From the NCBI RefSeq assembly GCF_963169125.1, contig NC_084797.1:89499868-89563867 (forward strand): a stretch of 64,000 nucleotides of DNA. The letters run 5' to 3'. This stretch comes from Humulus lupulus. Its lineage: Eukaryota; Streptophyta; Magnoliopsida; Rosales; Cannabaceae. Below the pieces are notes generated by a model. The model saw only the letters and a list, made by a program, of their open reading frames with translations, was not told the origin of the DNA and made no database searches. Positions 1 to 11,821 of this stretch are shown in pieces. Position 1 is the first letter of the stretch; every line of letters begins with the position of its first letter. A program made the translations under genes and the position numbers.

Positions 1-216
1 AATCGGAGCTGGTGCTACACTCTGCTGTAGTGGTAACCCGGTGACTGGTGGAGGAGCCTGCTGCCTCAACTGACTAAGCTCATCTTCTGTTTTCTTCCAT
101 CTAGCCTCCATTTTAGCTAAAATCTGTTGCCAGTTCTGAGGAGCAGGTGGAGGGTCCTGACCCTGATTGTCATCCTCGGCCCGAATGCCGCGGAGTCTAG
201 ATGATTGCCGAGGCAT
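1..216 (-). CDS. gag N-terminus of element A (partial)
   Basis: An open frame of 72 codons starts at an ATG at 216 and runs off the left edge without a stop. It begins MPRQSSRLRG and contains a PAPQNWQQ-type segment. The same layout opens gag in element D (50657, minus) and element H (56306, plus), which is why I chose this start. Gag would form the cytoplasmic virus-like particle. Only the N-terminal segment ahead of the capsid-like core is present, so no zinc knuckle can be judged. No lesion is visible in this fragment. Confidence 0.75.
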   Translation of the reverse strand, partial: MPRQSSRLRGIRAEDDNQGQDPPPAPQNWQQILAKMEARWKKTEDELSQLRQQAPPPVTGLPLQQSVAPAPI

Positions 217-508
217 TACAACTAAATGCCTGCAATCAGTGACACCGCTCATCAGGCATGATAACAAGATCCAAATCCACCTCTCAATCTCAACAACAAC
301 CAAGATCAACCATCCAAATAACATATAGATAGCATATAACACACAACAGGCCTTGCCCTGACATCATGTGTAAATGTGGAAATTCCTCGCTTATGAATCC
401 TATTCACAAGTGAAGCTCTATACTACGAGACATCCTAAAAGCTACTCACTGTCCGCACAAGGGGATGAGGACGTCACATGATGGTGAGGGAATTGAGCTA
501 AGAGGGCC

Positions 509-608
509 ACCCTCGCTATGCGAGGGCCCTCGACCGCTTGCCAATCTGAACGTCACCCTCGCTATGCGAGGGACCCTAGCTATGCGAGGGACCCTAGCTA
601 TGCGAGGG
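509..608 (+). repeat. 18-bp hairpin-forming repeat, one dispersed and three tandem copies
   Basis: The motif ACCCTCGCTATGCGAGGG occurs at 509-526 and again at 555-572. It is followed in tandem by two copies reading ACCCTAGCTATGCGAGGG (573-590, 591-608). The C-version is a perfect inverted repeat: CCCTCGC and GCGAGGG separated by TAT. It lies in solo LTR L, upstream of its TATA box. The open frames across it on both strands are simply translations of the repeat. Confidence 0.9.
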
Positions 609-1100
609 TGCTGCCCTGTTGCGCCGCCCGTGTCTTCAGCCTCGATTTCACGTGACCTGCGTAGACCAGCCTCGGCTCCTAGCGTATTGGCCACACATGA
701 CGCATACAGGATGGAGCCTCCTTGGCATTAGCATGAGGGGTACTTAGAGACACTTAGTGGGAATGCCAAGCCAGCATTGGGTACCAAACGTGTATTGATG
801 AGGACAACCGGGTACAAGACACGCGTACTGACACGGGGCATACGGTTGTGGAGAGAACAAAGGTACGGCCCCGTGACCTGCATCTGAGGAGTAGTGGCGG
901 TACGGACCTGTACGAAGAGTAGTGGTACCACTTGGCCACCCCCAACCATACGTCAGAGCCGACAGTACTATGTCCTAGGCCACGACTCTGGCATCATCAG
1001 GGTAGACACCACTACTCCCTGAGCCACTACACTATCAGAGTACCTGTGTACGACCCTGTCGTTTGGGACTTGTCTGTATCCAGGGTCAATAGAGCCCCCC

Positions 1101-1110
1101 TATAAATAGG
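1101..1110 (+). promoter_or_regulatory. TATA box of solo LTR L
   Basis: TATAAATAGG lies 201 bp before the right end of the LTR and is preceded by a C-rich run, which resembles a plant LTR promoter. Activity is inferred only from the motif and its place. Confidence 0.6.
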
Positions 1111-1480
1111 CCCCAACCCCTCAGGTTAAGGGGTTGGAAAACTGAGTGTATGAGGGGACATTTTAGAAATACATGATCTTTGTTCCATTGTTGCTCTTGT
1201 TTTTTCTATTGATTGAAGTTCTTTCCTCTTGATTCTAAGCTACCCTTACTATAAAAATCTTAGTTTTCTAACCTTTAATCGTTGACGAGATTTCACCGTC
1301 AACATCATGCATATGTTATTTCACTCATCATGCTCATTACAATCTAAGCAGGCAAACAAGGCATTCAAACACATATTCAAGTACATTAATCAACCATACC
1401 AATCAACCCTGAGTCGAGCTTTTCAATGGCAGCGTGCGTACATGTTCGGTCAATCTCCAGAACCAATAAACCTTGGCTCA

Positions 1481-1494
1481 CTCTGATACCAAGT
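1481..1494 (-). other. Primer-binding site of element A
   Basis: On the minus strand, ACTTGGTATCAGAG immediately follows the 5' LTR. TGGTATCAGAG is the usual plant retrotransposon match to the 3' end of initiator tRNA-Met. It fixes the orientation of A and the LTR edge at 1495. Confidence 0.85.
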
Positions 1495-3675
1495 TGTAAT
1501 GCCCTACTACCTTAGAGCCGTTACTAAGTGAGTTTAAAACACAACTTGTGCAACTAACTGACTCTACGAGGTTTTCAAAGACCAAAGTGTGACTAACCGG
1601 AAGTTAAGGCTGCAATCTTTGAAAATATTTAGTTTCATTAAAAACTTTAAGTATCAACATCTGGGATCCCAAAAATAAGGTTTACAAAGTATTTACAACT
1701 CAAAAATAGATTTACACTTGATTGACTATCAAAAGAACAAGTTAATACAACCATATTCAAAATGCCCCCAACCAAAGCAGTCGGGTAGGCCGAACATGTA
1801 CGCGCCGCCCCCACGCTCTCCATACTCATGGCTGGTTGACTGACCCCTTGCTTTTACCTGCAACACAGAGCACCCATGAGCCGAAGCCTAGAAAGAAAAC
1901 TCAAACAGTACATAACATATGCATATATTATACCAGCATATAATCCATTGATAAACAGGAAAACCATCAGACTGAACAAACACGGCCATGCCGCCCCAGA
2001 GGCCTAACCCAAGCCTGGGGTCTCAGTCCTTACCGTAAGGATAACTCATGTACCCATTGGGTCCCACCCTGACTATAAGCATCCCATGTGCTAGGTGTTA
2101 CTTCCGACCCCACGGCCGTTCTCAGCCTTCGCCGCTCTCGGCCTTAGCCGTTCATTTCATTATAATCACACATATAGTACATCTCGAAATAATCTTTCAA
2201 TCATATGATAATTCATTTAAGGTTATACATTAGCACATAATACAATCTAGGGCCATGACCTGTTCTCGAGTGCTACAGTTTTCTTACCTGTATCCCGAGC
2301 TTTCCTGATGCACCAAGGTCATAAGCACGATCCTCTAGCACGAGCCTTTCTGAAATCCTAGTCACAACACACATAAAACACTTTTAATACTAACCAAACC
2401 CAAAACCACTTCCCGGGACCAATCCCGTACTCTCGGGACCTCTAATTCCTTAAAACAATACATTGGAACCATCCCCTGCCTCCCCGGGCAAAAGCCCTAA
2501 AAACCCAACTTTTTGGCTGCCAAAATGGCCTAGGGCCGCGGCACTCCCCTCAAGGACCGCGGCGCCCAGTGGCTAGGCCACATCCTGAAGCATCCTCGCG
2601 CAGCGGCGCCCAAGAACAGGGTCGCGGCGCTCCTTCGCCAACCCAGATTTCTGGGTTTTCTCTTTCATTTTTCCCGAGCTACAACCTCCCCAAATCATCC
2701 CAAACAAATACCTAAACCCCAAGATCAATTTAAAACTTCATATGAACCATCTAACAACCTATAAACACTAGAATCAAGATCAAAATACCATCACACCCAA
2801 AATCCACCCTTTGATTTCTAATTTCAGCAAACTCAAACCAAAACTTTAAAATGCTTAACACATGCTTTAGATTTCTCAAATCAAAACAGAAACCAAACTT
2901 AAATGTGCATAAAATCCTTACCTCAAGTGGAGAATTCACCCAAAAGCTTCCTTGATCTCCTCCTAAACTCCCACTTCAGCCCCTTCTACACTTCTTCTTA
3001 TTTTTCTTCTTCTTGCCCTAGTTTTTCTTTCTTCTAGTTTTTCTTCTCTTCAATTTTTATCAAAACCATCAAATGACCCAATGCCCAAACCATGTACCCC
3101 AAAAACCCAGCTAAAAATTGTCTAAATCCCTTGCCAAAAGACCATTTTACCTTTTCCTAATAATCCTTCCTAACTAAACCTTCAAGGGCACTCTTGTCCT
3201 TTCACTTCTATTTCAATTCTACCATTTTCCATCTAAAACTTGTTACTCAAAGCAGTTACAAATGGTTACACAGGTTACTCAATCGCCAATAACTATAACC
3301 TTTAGTTTTCAATTCAACTTACAAAATTCCTAAAGTACCCCTAGGCTCCTCCCGAGCCGGGTACAAAATCCCGTTGTGACTTTTAGACTAATTAGCTCAC
3401 TAGGACCGTCTCGACGTGTGCATCACAATAAAAACACCACACTCACATGGCACAAATCACATAATACAATTATCACATTTATGCCCTCAACGGGCAAAAA
3501 TTACCAGTTTACCCCTAACATACAAACGGGGCTCACATGCATCTGTATACAACCTAATCATGCATTCTAATCACATATTCAATTAAATTCATATAATATC
3601 ATTTCAATTTACTTCTTGCCCTCCAAGCATGCTTAAACAAGGTCTTAAACCTTATTAGCAACTTGGGGTGTTACA
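1495..3675 (-). repeat. 5' LTR of element A (about 2.2 kb)
   Basis: The plus-strand edges are TGTAATGCCCTAC at 1495 and GGGTGTTACA at 3675, giving TG...CA ends. The ends place it in subfamily I with D and G (GCCCTAC...CTTAGAGCCGTTAC on this strand). It contains the conserved block ending in a GGTAAA-type splice-donor-like motif (near 1850-1885, minus) and the CpG-rich cassette (about 2530-2632). The short open frames inside it are not genes. Confidence 0.85.
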
Positions 3676-4071
3676 GGTTGTGTTGTCCTTGTGATTTCTT
3701 TTCTATTGGGTTTGGAACGGTATGTCCTACTAGAGAGTTAGTGGTATCCAGGAGATGGATTAGGTCACTACCAGTTACAGTGGATAGCAGGGAGTTTTCA
3801 GTTGACTTGGTGGAGTTAGAGATGACTGATTTCGATATAATTCTTGGTATGGATTGGCTAGAGAAGTATGGTGCATCAATAGATTGTAAGAAGAAGATGG
3901 TAACTTTTGAGCCATAGGGTGAGGATCCCTTTGTTTTTGTTGGCACTGTGCATGGACCCCGTATACCTATGATATTAGTACTTAGATTTAGAGACCTATT
4001 GCAGGGAGGATGCATTGGGTTCTTAGCTAGTGTGGTGGATACCACTCAGGTTGTGCTAGTGGGACCAAAAT
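3676..4071 (+). pseudogene. Element B protease to RT linker (fragment)
   Basis: The frame encodes the segment after the protease active site. Motifs [10 protein letters not shown] (about 3740) and DFDIILGMDWL (about 3830) also occur in elements C, D and H. The aspartyl active site itself would lie upstream and is cut off by element A. A TAG at about 3915 stands where H has a lysine codon. The segment ends at the AAAAT duplication of solo LTR M and the frame resumes at 6504. With M removed, the join carries another stop (TAG). This is a non-functional remnant. Confidence 0.85.
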
Positions 4072-6503
4072 TGTAATGACCCAAAATTACTAATAAGGCT
4101 TAGGGGCTTTGATTAGTGTGCCGGGAGGGCATAATTGGAGGTTAAGAGAATTAATGGCAAGAAAGTGTGGATATGGTTACTGGATAAGAAGGCGAGCCCT
4201 ATTTGGCTATTAAGGGCTTAATTGTAATTTTGGCCTGTTAGGGCATAAATGTGAATGTGTGTGATAATTTTTGAGACCACATTATTATGTGGATAGATGG
4301 ATATATATATATATGCGTGTACATGTGTGTGCATTTGTAATTATCGGCACGAGGCGATCCTAGGGAGCAGGTAGCGGGAAAAGTCACAACGGGGCTTAAT
4401 TGTTGACTTTGGATGAGTCAGGAGTATTATAGGTATTGGGTAGCTATTTAGACTATCGGGTCATGAAAATAAATATATGGAGATATATTTGAGGTTAGGA
4501 AGTCTAGGTGGGAATATTGGGGAATTTTACCATTTTGCCCTCGGGGACGTTTCCGGCACCCCGAGGCTCGGGATTGACTTAACGGGAGAAAGGATAGACT
4601 TGGTTAAGACAGAAGCTAGTGGAAAGGAAGATTAGACCGACTCTCATTCTCTCTCCCTCTTCTCTCTCAAGGAAATTAGGAATAAAACAAGGAAAACAGA
4701 GGAAATTTGGAGGATTTGAGCTGGGATTTCAGAGGATTTCAGTGGGGATTCAAAAGCTTAGCTCAAGGATTATCCAAGGAACATTTAATCAACGCCAAGG
4801 TGAGAATCAAACTGTGTTTTTGAGGTTAGAAAATCTGAGTTTTCTTGAGTAGTAAGATAATTGTAATTTTGATGTTTAAGGTTGAATTATAGCTAGAAAC
4901 TTAGGAACTAGCTGGGATTCTGCTTAGAGAAGGGGTTCAACTGAAGAGGTAAACTTTAATTCATGATTTAGAAGCTTAAACTTGGGTTTTGTATGGTTGG
5001 TTTTAGTATTTGAAGTTCTTGAGTTTCAGAGATTGAAACATGGATTGCAATGAGTTTTAGGTTGGGTTTCCTGTTGAATTATGATGTTAAAGTTATCTTA
5101 ATAGTGTTGGGAATGATTGATATTGAAATAGGGAGCTTTGGGATGATTTTGGGTAAGGTTTGGAGGTTGAAAATGGTGGAAATTCTGGGCTTGAAGGGAA
5201 GGGCCGCGGCTTTGTTCTAGAGCGCTACGGCTGTAGGATGAAGATGAGCCAGGAGGGCTCGGCCAAGGGGCAGCGCCGCGGCGCCCAAGGCAAGGGTCGC
5301 GTCGCGTGTCTTCTTTCAGGAAGGGCCTTGGTTTTGTTTTAAGGGCAGGGCCACGGCTAAGCTTTAGGGTGCCCGGGATCAATCTCACCACCGTGCTTGG
5401 TGGGATTCGACTTCCCGGAAGTTAGTTTTGTACACGAAAACCTATATTTGAATATTAACGGAATCCATTATCTTGGTTGTGACTAGGTGATAAGCTAGGG
5501 CTCGGGAAGTGGATCGTGCTCGGGGGTCGTCCTTTCTAATTAAAGCACTTGGAATCAAGGTAAGAAAATTGTACCTATGTAGGTGGATAGGTTGGGACTA
5601 AGTGTTCCCTATATTTGTTTGTATTGCTATGTGAATACGTTGTGACTAAGAGTTCCCTATGATTATATAAATGTCATGAGGTGGTATTATGCTACTGGGA
5701 CATGTGATTAGCGGCCTAAGGGTGCCGAAATCAACACTTGCGCACATGGCGCGGCTCGGACACTGGTATCCGAGGACAGCTTATTAATCACTGAGCTCGG
5801 TTAAGCTGGCCGGAGTCAGTGGGTATGTCACTGGGATTTGCCTAAGCGAGCCAAAGACAGTGAATTAAACAGAGGGTGCGGCCTACGGGCATTAACCCTA
5901 GTTATTGCTTGACATATGTTCTATTGTTGATTATTGTGTATGACTTGATGAGTATCTGGAGTTGAATTATTGGTTATTGACCAGTGTGCTGCCTTGAATG
6001 TATTTTATGGTTTGCTGGTAACTGATTAATGCCTTGTAATTATTTGGATTATGCTATACGAGCTATTAGCTGCTAATACTGTTATATTATGATGTTATGT
6101 TTTCTTGCTGGGCCTCGGCTCACGGGTGCTACGTGGTGTAGGTAACGCTAGTTGGCCATGGGTTGGAGAGCTCTGGGGGCGAGGTGTACATTGTTAGCTG
6201 CTCGGCCACCACGGTCGGAGGATTGTACGGGAACGGGAACCTAAACTATGAATTTTGCCATTAGAGTGGCTTGGTTGCTTATTTGTTAACAGGAATTTTA
6301 TATTTACTTAATTTAAACCTTGTTTTGGGATCCCATGTATCAAACATGTATTTTAGGAAAAATTAATCATTTATAACCAAAATTCTTTTTAACCTAACTT
6401 GTTATACCATTAGTTACACAGTTTGATTTAAATGACTTGATTAGCAAGTCTTGCACTACTTCAAACACACAGTATAACGGTCTTGGTTATCCAGGGCGTT
6501 ACA
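4072..6503 (+). mobile_element. Solo LTR M (2432 bp) inserted in element B
   Basis: It begins TGTAATGACCCAAAA and ends CCAGGGCGTTACA. The 5-bp duplication AAAAT is exact (4067-4071 and 6504-6508), and protease/RT coding continues across it. No internal domains are present, so it is a solo LTR. Its ends belong to subfamily II with B, C, E and H. It holds a short AT microsatellite near 4297, a CpG-rich cassette (about 5199-5360) and the conserved block ending GGTAAC (about 6100-6145). Confidence 0.95.
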
Positions 6504-7855
6504 AAAATAGACTCGGTTAGTTTGTGAGTTTTTGGATGTGTTTCCAGAGGACTTACCAGGGTTACGTCCACATAGGGAGATTGAGTTTGTGATTAAGTTA
6601 GCGCTAGGGGCAGAGCCGGTGTCTAGGGCACCTTACAGGATGGCTCCAGCAGAGCTGAAGGAACTGAAGGTTCAACTACAGGAGTTACTAGACTTGGGTT
6701 TTATCAGGCCCAGTTTCTCGCCATGGGGCGCACCGGTTCTCTTTGTAAAGAAGAAGGATGGTTCTCTGAGATGTACATCGATTACAGGGAACTGAAAAAG
6801 TTGACTATCAAGAACAGATATCCTCTACCAAGGATTGATGATTTGTTTAACTATTTACAGGGTAGAGCAGTATTTTCTAAGATAGATCTTCGGTCTGGTT
6901 ATCACCAGTTGAGGATCAAGGAGGAAGATATATCGAAGACAACTTTTCACACCAGGTATGGGCATTATGAGTTTTTGGTTATGTCATTTGGATTGACTAA
7001 TGCCCGACAACATTTATGGATTTGATGAACAGAGTGTTCAAGGACTACCTAGATCATTTTTTGATCGTCTTCATCAATGATATATTGATATACTCTCGGA
7101 CAGAGACAGAGCACGAGCATCATCTCAGGTTGGTTTTGCAGAGGATGAGAGAGCACAAACTGTATGCAAAGTTTAAGAAGTTCAAGTTTTGGTTGCCACA
7201 GGTGACTTTCTTGGGTCACATAGTAAGTGAAGATGGTATTAAGGTGGATCCAGCGAAGGTTGAAGCAGTCTGAGATTGGCCAAGACCGAAGAACGCTTTA
7301 GAGATCAGGAGTTTCTTGGGTTTGGCAGGTTATTACAGGCGCTTTGTGGAAGGGTTCTCCAGGGTTACATCATCATTGCAGAGCTGACATGCAAGAATAA
7401 AAAAAATTTGGTCGGACAAGTGTGAAGACAATTTCTAGAAGCTTAAGGAGAGTTTGATCACAGCACCAGTTTTAAGCCTTCCTACAGATCAGGGTAACTT
7501 TTTGGTTTACTGTGAAGCTTCGAGGCATGGTTTGGATTGTGTACTTATGCAGACAGGAAAGGTGATTGCCTAGGCATCACGTCAGTTGGAGGATTATGAG
7601 CAGAGACACCCCACGCATGATTTAGAGCTGGCAGGGGTTGTTTTTGCACTGAAGGTGTGGCGGCATTACTTGTATGGTGAGAAGTGTGAGATATACATTG
7701 ATCACAAGAGTCTTAAGTACTTTTTCACTCAGAAGGATATGAACATGAGGCAGAGACATTGGTTGGAGTTGGTAAAGGATTATGATTGGTAGATCCTCTA
7801 TCACCCTGGAAAGGCCAACGTGGTAGCAGATGCCTTGAGCCAGAAGGGACCGGGA
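6504..7855 (+). pseudogene. Element B reverse transcriptase and RNase H (degraded)
   Basis: Homology runs from [16 protein letters not shown] (about 6540) through the RT fingers and palm to the RNase H region ending near ADAL (about 7835). The palm motif that should read F-I/V-D-D reads FIND, with AAT at 7076-7078, so the first catalytic Asp is Asn. Frame is lost near 6770 and again at 7001-7015, in the C-rich stretch before [13 protein letters not shown] stands at about 7273, and more stops follow in RNase H. The domain could not be functional. Neighbours C, D and H carry the same domains with different lesions. Confidence 0.9.
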
Positions 7856-9384
7856 AACTTATATAGTGCCAGACAGATCTCGAGGAAGTTGGCTGATGAG
7901 ATGACTTGAGTGAGGATAGAGTTACTGGTGAGCCGGTTGGCCAATATCACTTTACAGTCTACTTTCTTGGAGAGAATCAAGCAAGATAGTTAGATGATCC
8001 ACAGTTGGGGCAGGTTAGAGAGCACGTTCTAGCTGGAGTAGCTAAGGACTATTCGGTGTTGAGTATGGTTTACTGAGGTATAAGGGTTAGATTTGTGTTC
8101 CGATGGACACCGAGATTAGACGATCTGGATGAATCTCACACCACCTCGTATTCTCTTCATCTAGGAACCACGATGATGTACCAGGACCTGAGAGTTTTAT
8201 ATTGGTGGCCTGGGATGAAGAGGGATGTGACAGAGTATGTAGCTAGATACTTGACCTGTCAGCAGGTCAAGGCTGAGCATCAGAGGTCGGCAGGACTGTT
8301 ACAGCCTCTGGATTTCCCAGAGTGGAAGTGGGAAGATATCACGATGGATTTTGTGGTAGGTTCACCCAGGACAATGGGCTAGCACGATTCTATTTGGGTC
8401 ATTGTGGATCGGTACATGAAATTAGCTCATTTTCTACCAGTGAGGATGAATTACACAGTTGATCAGTATGCAGATCTCTATGTGAGAAAGATAGTTCACC
8501 TTCATGGGACGCCAAGGTCTATCATGTCTAATAGGGACCCTATCTTTATGTCCAAGTTTTGGGAGAGTTTGTAGAGGGCAACAGATACACAACTGAAGTT
8601 CAGCACAACTTATCCTCCTCAGACCGATGGTCAGTCTGAGAGGACTATCCAGATATTGGAGGACATGCTGAGAGCATGTGTGCTAGAATTTGAAGGGTCC
8701 TGGAGTAAATATTTGCCTCTGATAGAATTTTCTTATAACTACAGTTATCAGTCTACCATCGGAGTGGCACCTTATGAGATGATATATGGTAGGAAGTGTA
8801 GATTACCCATTCACTGGGATGAGATGGGTGAGAGGAAATATTTAGGTCCAGATGCAGTACAGAGGACCATTGAAGCGATTGAGAAGATCAGATCTCGGAT
8901 GCTCGATTCTCAGAGTAGGCAGAAGAGTTATTCTGATCTGAGGCGGAGGAACGTGGAGTTTAGCTGGGAGACGAAGTCTTCCTTAGGGTTTCACCTCTGA
9001 GAGGGGTGAAGAGGTTCGGGAAGACGGGCAAGCTGAGCCCTAGATTTTTGGGACCGTTCGAGATCGTGGAGAGGATTGGGCAGGTGGCGTATAGGTTGGC
9101 TTTACCCTCGCACTATCCAGTGTGCATAATTTATTCCATATTTCCATGTTGAGGAAGTATGTGTCAGATGGAACTCATGTACTAAGTTATGAGGATTTGG
9201 AATTGGAGGCAGACTTGTCTTATGAAGAACAACCAGTTCAGATTCTTGACCAAAAGGACAAGGTCCTGAGGAACAAGACCATACATTTGGTTAAGGTATT
9301 ATGGAGGAACAGCAAGGTCGAGGAAGAGACCTGGGAGTTGGAGGCAGAGATGCGGGCTCAGTTTTCCGAGCTGTCCAGGTAAAT
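7856..9384 (+). pseudogene. Element B integrase with chromodomain-like tail (degraded)
   Basis: The HHCC zinc finger region (SLHLG, YWWPGMKRDV, then YLTCQQ where C and D have CLTC or similar) spans about 8130-8280. The core follows with MDFVVG (first Asp), then SNRDP where SDRDP is expected (AAT at 8530-8532, second Asp lost), and DGQSER (Glu kept, about 8630). A GPFEI motif lies near 9050. The tail with KVLWRN and EEETWELE near 9295-9340 resembles the chromodomain of plant chromoviruses. Stops occur near 8380 and 8570, and frameshifts near 8980 and 9115. The frame ends at TAA 9380-9382. Confidence 0.88.
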
Positions 9385-9402
9385 TTTCGAGGACGAAATT
9401 TC

Positions 9403-9419
9403 TGTAAGGAGGGCATCGT
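9403..9419 (+). other. Polypurine tract of element B
   Basis: TGTAAGGAGGGCATCGT lies directly upstream of the 3' LTR start at 9420. The AAGGAGGG core is the expected plus-strand primer. Equivalent tracts border the 3' LTRs of C and D. Confidence 0.7.
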
Positions 9420-11821
9420 TGTAACGTCCCAAAATTACCTAATAAGGCTTAGGGCCTTGATTAGGGGGCCAGGATGGCAATATATGAAATTACGTGTTTA
9501 ATTGCTATATTAAGTGTTGTTATATGAATTACGTGATAATATGACTAGATGTGCATATTCAGGGGTATTAAATATGCATGTGGGCCCGCTTCTTATTAGA
9601 AGGGGGACTTTTGTAATTTGGCCCATTGCGGGCATAATTGTGTATTTATGTGCATATATGTGATGTATGTGAGAGACCACATTATTATGTGGGTTATTTT
9701 GGGTTACTCGGCACGAGGCGATCCTAGGGAGCAAGTTAGCGGGAAAGTCACAACGGGACCCGATACCCGACTCGGGGTGAGTCAAGGGGTATTTTGGGTA
9801 ATAGACATTTATTTGGGTTACTGGGTTATGAAAATAAATAATTGGTGATATATTTGATGTTAGAGAGTTTACGAGGGAATATTGGGGAAATTCACCATTT
9901 TGCCCTCGGGGACGTTTTTGGTACTCTGAGCCTTGGGATAAACTTAAGTCACTTAAGTTAGATAAAACAAAATAAAAGAAATACTTAGAAACTTTTCCTA
10001 GACCGACTCTTTCTCTCTCCTTTTTCTCTCAAGGCTTCCAAGATAAAACCATAGAAGAATCAAGGGATTTTTTACTAGAAATCACAAAATTGGAGTTCTA
10101 GACTTGGAGATTAGCTTAGTGATAGCTTGTGGATTCAATCAAGAACTAAGGTAAGCTTTGAATTTCAATTTTGGGTCATTAAATTCTATGTTTTCTTGGT
10201 TGGTGTTTTTTGTTCTTAAACACTTTAAGGTTATGAATTGAATTGGAGTTTTGATGAGGTTTTGAGCTAGTTTTCTGTTGTGTTTTATTGCTAGGAACAT
10301 ATTAGGGTGATTGGGATAATTGAAATATGTTTTGGGGGTGAAATTTGATATTGTTAGAATTGAATTTGGCTGCTGGAAATGGAGGATTTTTTGGGTTCAT
10401 GGGGCGAAGTCGCAACTTTGTTCTTGATAAGTCACGACTCAGCCTAAGCCATGCACTAGGGGAGGCCTGTGCCTGGGGGGCACGCCGCGACTTGAGAGGC
10501 CAAGTCGCGACCCGTGCCTCTTGGCAGAGAGGAGGGAGAGGCTGGTCAGGGGGTGCGCCGCGACCCATAGGGGGCAAGTCGCTGCCCACCTAGGCAGATT
10601 TTCCCGGTTAGGGATCATGATTGTTTCCACTACCCGGTTTGGTGGAACCCGAGGCCCCGGAGGCTAGGACTTGGTCCGGAAGCCTTTGATCACTCGATTT
10701 TAATAGGATCCTATTTTATGGTTGTGACTTAGGGTATCGCTAAGGGCTCGGAATCGAGATCATGCTCGAGGGTCGCTTTTATTATGATTAGGGCTTGGCC
10801 CGTCTATTGTCTTTGAATATGGTTAGGGCTTGGGCCCCTAGATTGGTTATATTGTGCAATTATTTTAAGTGCTTGCTGATGAATGTTTAAGTGCTTATAT
10901 TCATTACCTGAATTCTATGATTAGGGCATGTGGCCCCATTATGTGAATATGATTAGTATTATGGAAATGATTATCCAACAAAATTAAATGATTAGCATGA
11001 ATATGTGCTTAATTGTCATTATGTGCCTATCCACATTTGTTTCTTATAAATAAAGTATGAAATCCTAGATCAGGGCTTGACTTATGAGTCAAGGATGGCA
11101 ATAGCGCGTTGTGTGCTGGTATAGAGGCATTGGCCCAAAACCAGCAATCTACTATTATGATGATCGACTCTAAGGTCAAAGGTGAACCACGGGGGTTGGG
11201 CTAGCTCTATGGCTAGTGAGACAGAGCTAAGGGCATGGCCCTAGGTGACTCTATGGTCACGTAGCTAGGGCTTAGGCCCAAGAGTTGGCATAAAAGCCAA
11301 TTGAATAGGGCAACGACCCCAGGTTGATCCAATGATCATGTGATTGAACTTTAATGATACTGGCTATGAACTGATGTTAATAATTATTGTTGAATGATTA
11401 TTTTAAAGTTATATTCTCTGCTGTTGCACGTTCTGTTTTCTTGTTGAGCCTCAGCTCACAGGTGCTTTGTGGTGTAGGTAAGGGAAAGGGAATGCTTGAC
11501 CATCCATGAGTTGGAGAGCTTCGGAGGCAGCGTGTACATATGCGGCTGCTCGACCGTCATGACTGGGGTTATCTCAGAGGAACTAGTGTTATAGCCCTAT
11601 TTGCCGCTTAGGCCAGCTAATGTAACCTTTGTTATGTATTTACCCTTTTTTAACAATTGTGTTATAATATTTTGGGATCACATGTCGTATAATACTTTTG
11701 AAATAATAGTCAATGGTTCTTTGACCAAAAATTACACGATTTAAGCCAAATGATCTTATTAGCGGGTCTTATACAATTTTAAGTACACAGTGTAACAGTC
11801 CTTGATTAGGAGGGCGTTGCA
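9420..11821 (+). repeat. 3' LTR of element B (2402 bp)
   Basis: It starts TGTAACGTCCCAAAATT and ends GGGCGTTGCA, where other copies end GTTACA. It carries subfamily II ends, a cassette of alternating GCCGCGAC and GTCGCGAC motifs (about 10405-10590) and the conserved block ending GGTAAGG (about 11435-11481). Frames inside the GC-rich cassette are not genes. The right flank is TCAAG; its partner is outside the window. Confidence 0.9.

Larger units (their letters stand above)
367..1301 (+). mobile_element. Solo LTR L (935 bp) in the leader of element A
   Basis: The segment begins TGTGTAAATG and ends CACCGTCA, with TG...CA ends. It is flanked by an exact 6-bp duplication ACATCA (361-366 and 1302-1307). 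Removing it joins two stretches that align with the uninterrupted leader of element D. It has one strong TATA motif (1101-1110) on the plus strand and no coding domain, as expected of an LTR left after recombination between the two LTRs of a full element. Its superfamily cannot be told. It is unlike the 2.2-2.4 kb LTR family in the rest of the window. Confidence 0.8.
1..3675 (-). mobile_element. Element A: 5' end of a Ty3/gypsy retrotransposon
   Basis: Read on the minus strand this is a 5' LTR (1495-3675), a tRNA-Met-type primer site (1481-1494), a leader and the first codons of gag (216 down to 1); the rest lies left of the window. The leader is interrupted by solo LTR L. The right edge ends TTACA at 3675 and is followed directly by protease sequence of plus-strand element B, so A appears inserted in B. 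The matching left target-site copy is outside the window. Apart from L, the leader (217-366 and 1308-1480) aligns by eye with the leader of element D (50658-50980). I infer a Tekay/Del-like chromovirus from the related elements here. Confidence 0.85.
3676..11821 (+). mobile_element. Element B: 3' part of a degraded Ty3/gypsy retrotransposon
   Basis: Protease, reverse transcriptase, RNase H, integrase and a chromodomain-like tail follow in Ty3/gypsy order on the plus strand, then a purine tract and a 2.4-kb 3' LTR. Element A cuts it at 3676, so its gag and 5' LTR should lie left of A, outside the window. Solo LTR M splits it at 4072-6503. It is heavily decayed: stops near 3915, 6507 and 7273, frameshifts near 6770 and 7010, and further stops in RNase H and integrase. 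Catalytic residues are lost in both RT and integrase. I infer a Tekay/Del-like chromovirus from the long LTRs and the integrase tail. Confidence 0.9.

Noticed and set aside
555..608. Tandem palindromic repeats as a possible CRISPR array
   Set aside because: The units abut without spacers, are only 18 bp long, and lie in a plant LTR.
446..731. Overlapping open frames with a repeated LAMRGT or IARVPR peptide
   Set aside because: They are translations of the 18-bp tandem repeat in solo LTR L. There is no start context or similarity, and both strands are open for the same reason.
10302..10630. Open frames on both strands in the GC-rich part of LTRs (also at 5098-5391, 15928-16201, 44526-44877, 54345-54767)
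   Set aside because: They coincide with the CpG-rich cassette of non-coding LTRs, change frame and length between copies and carry no domain.
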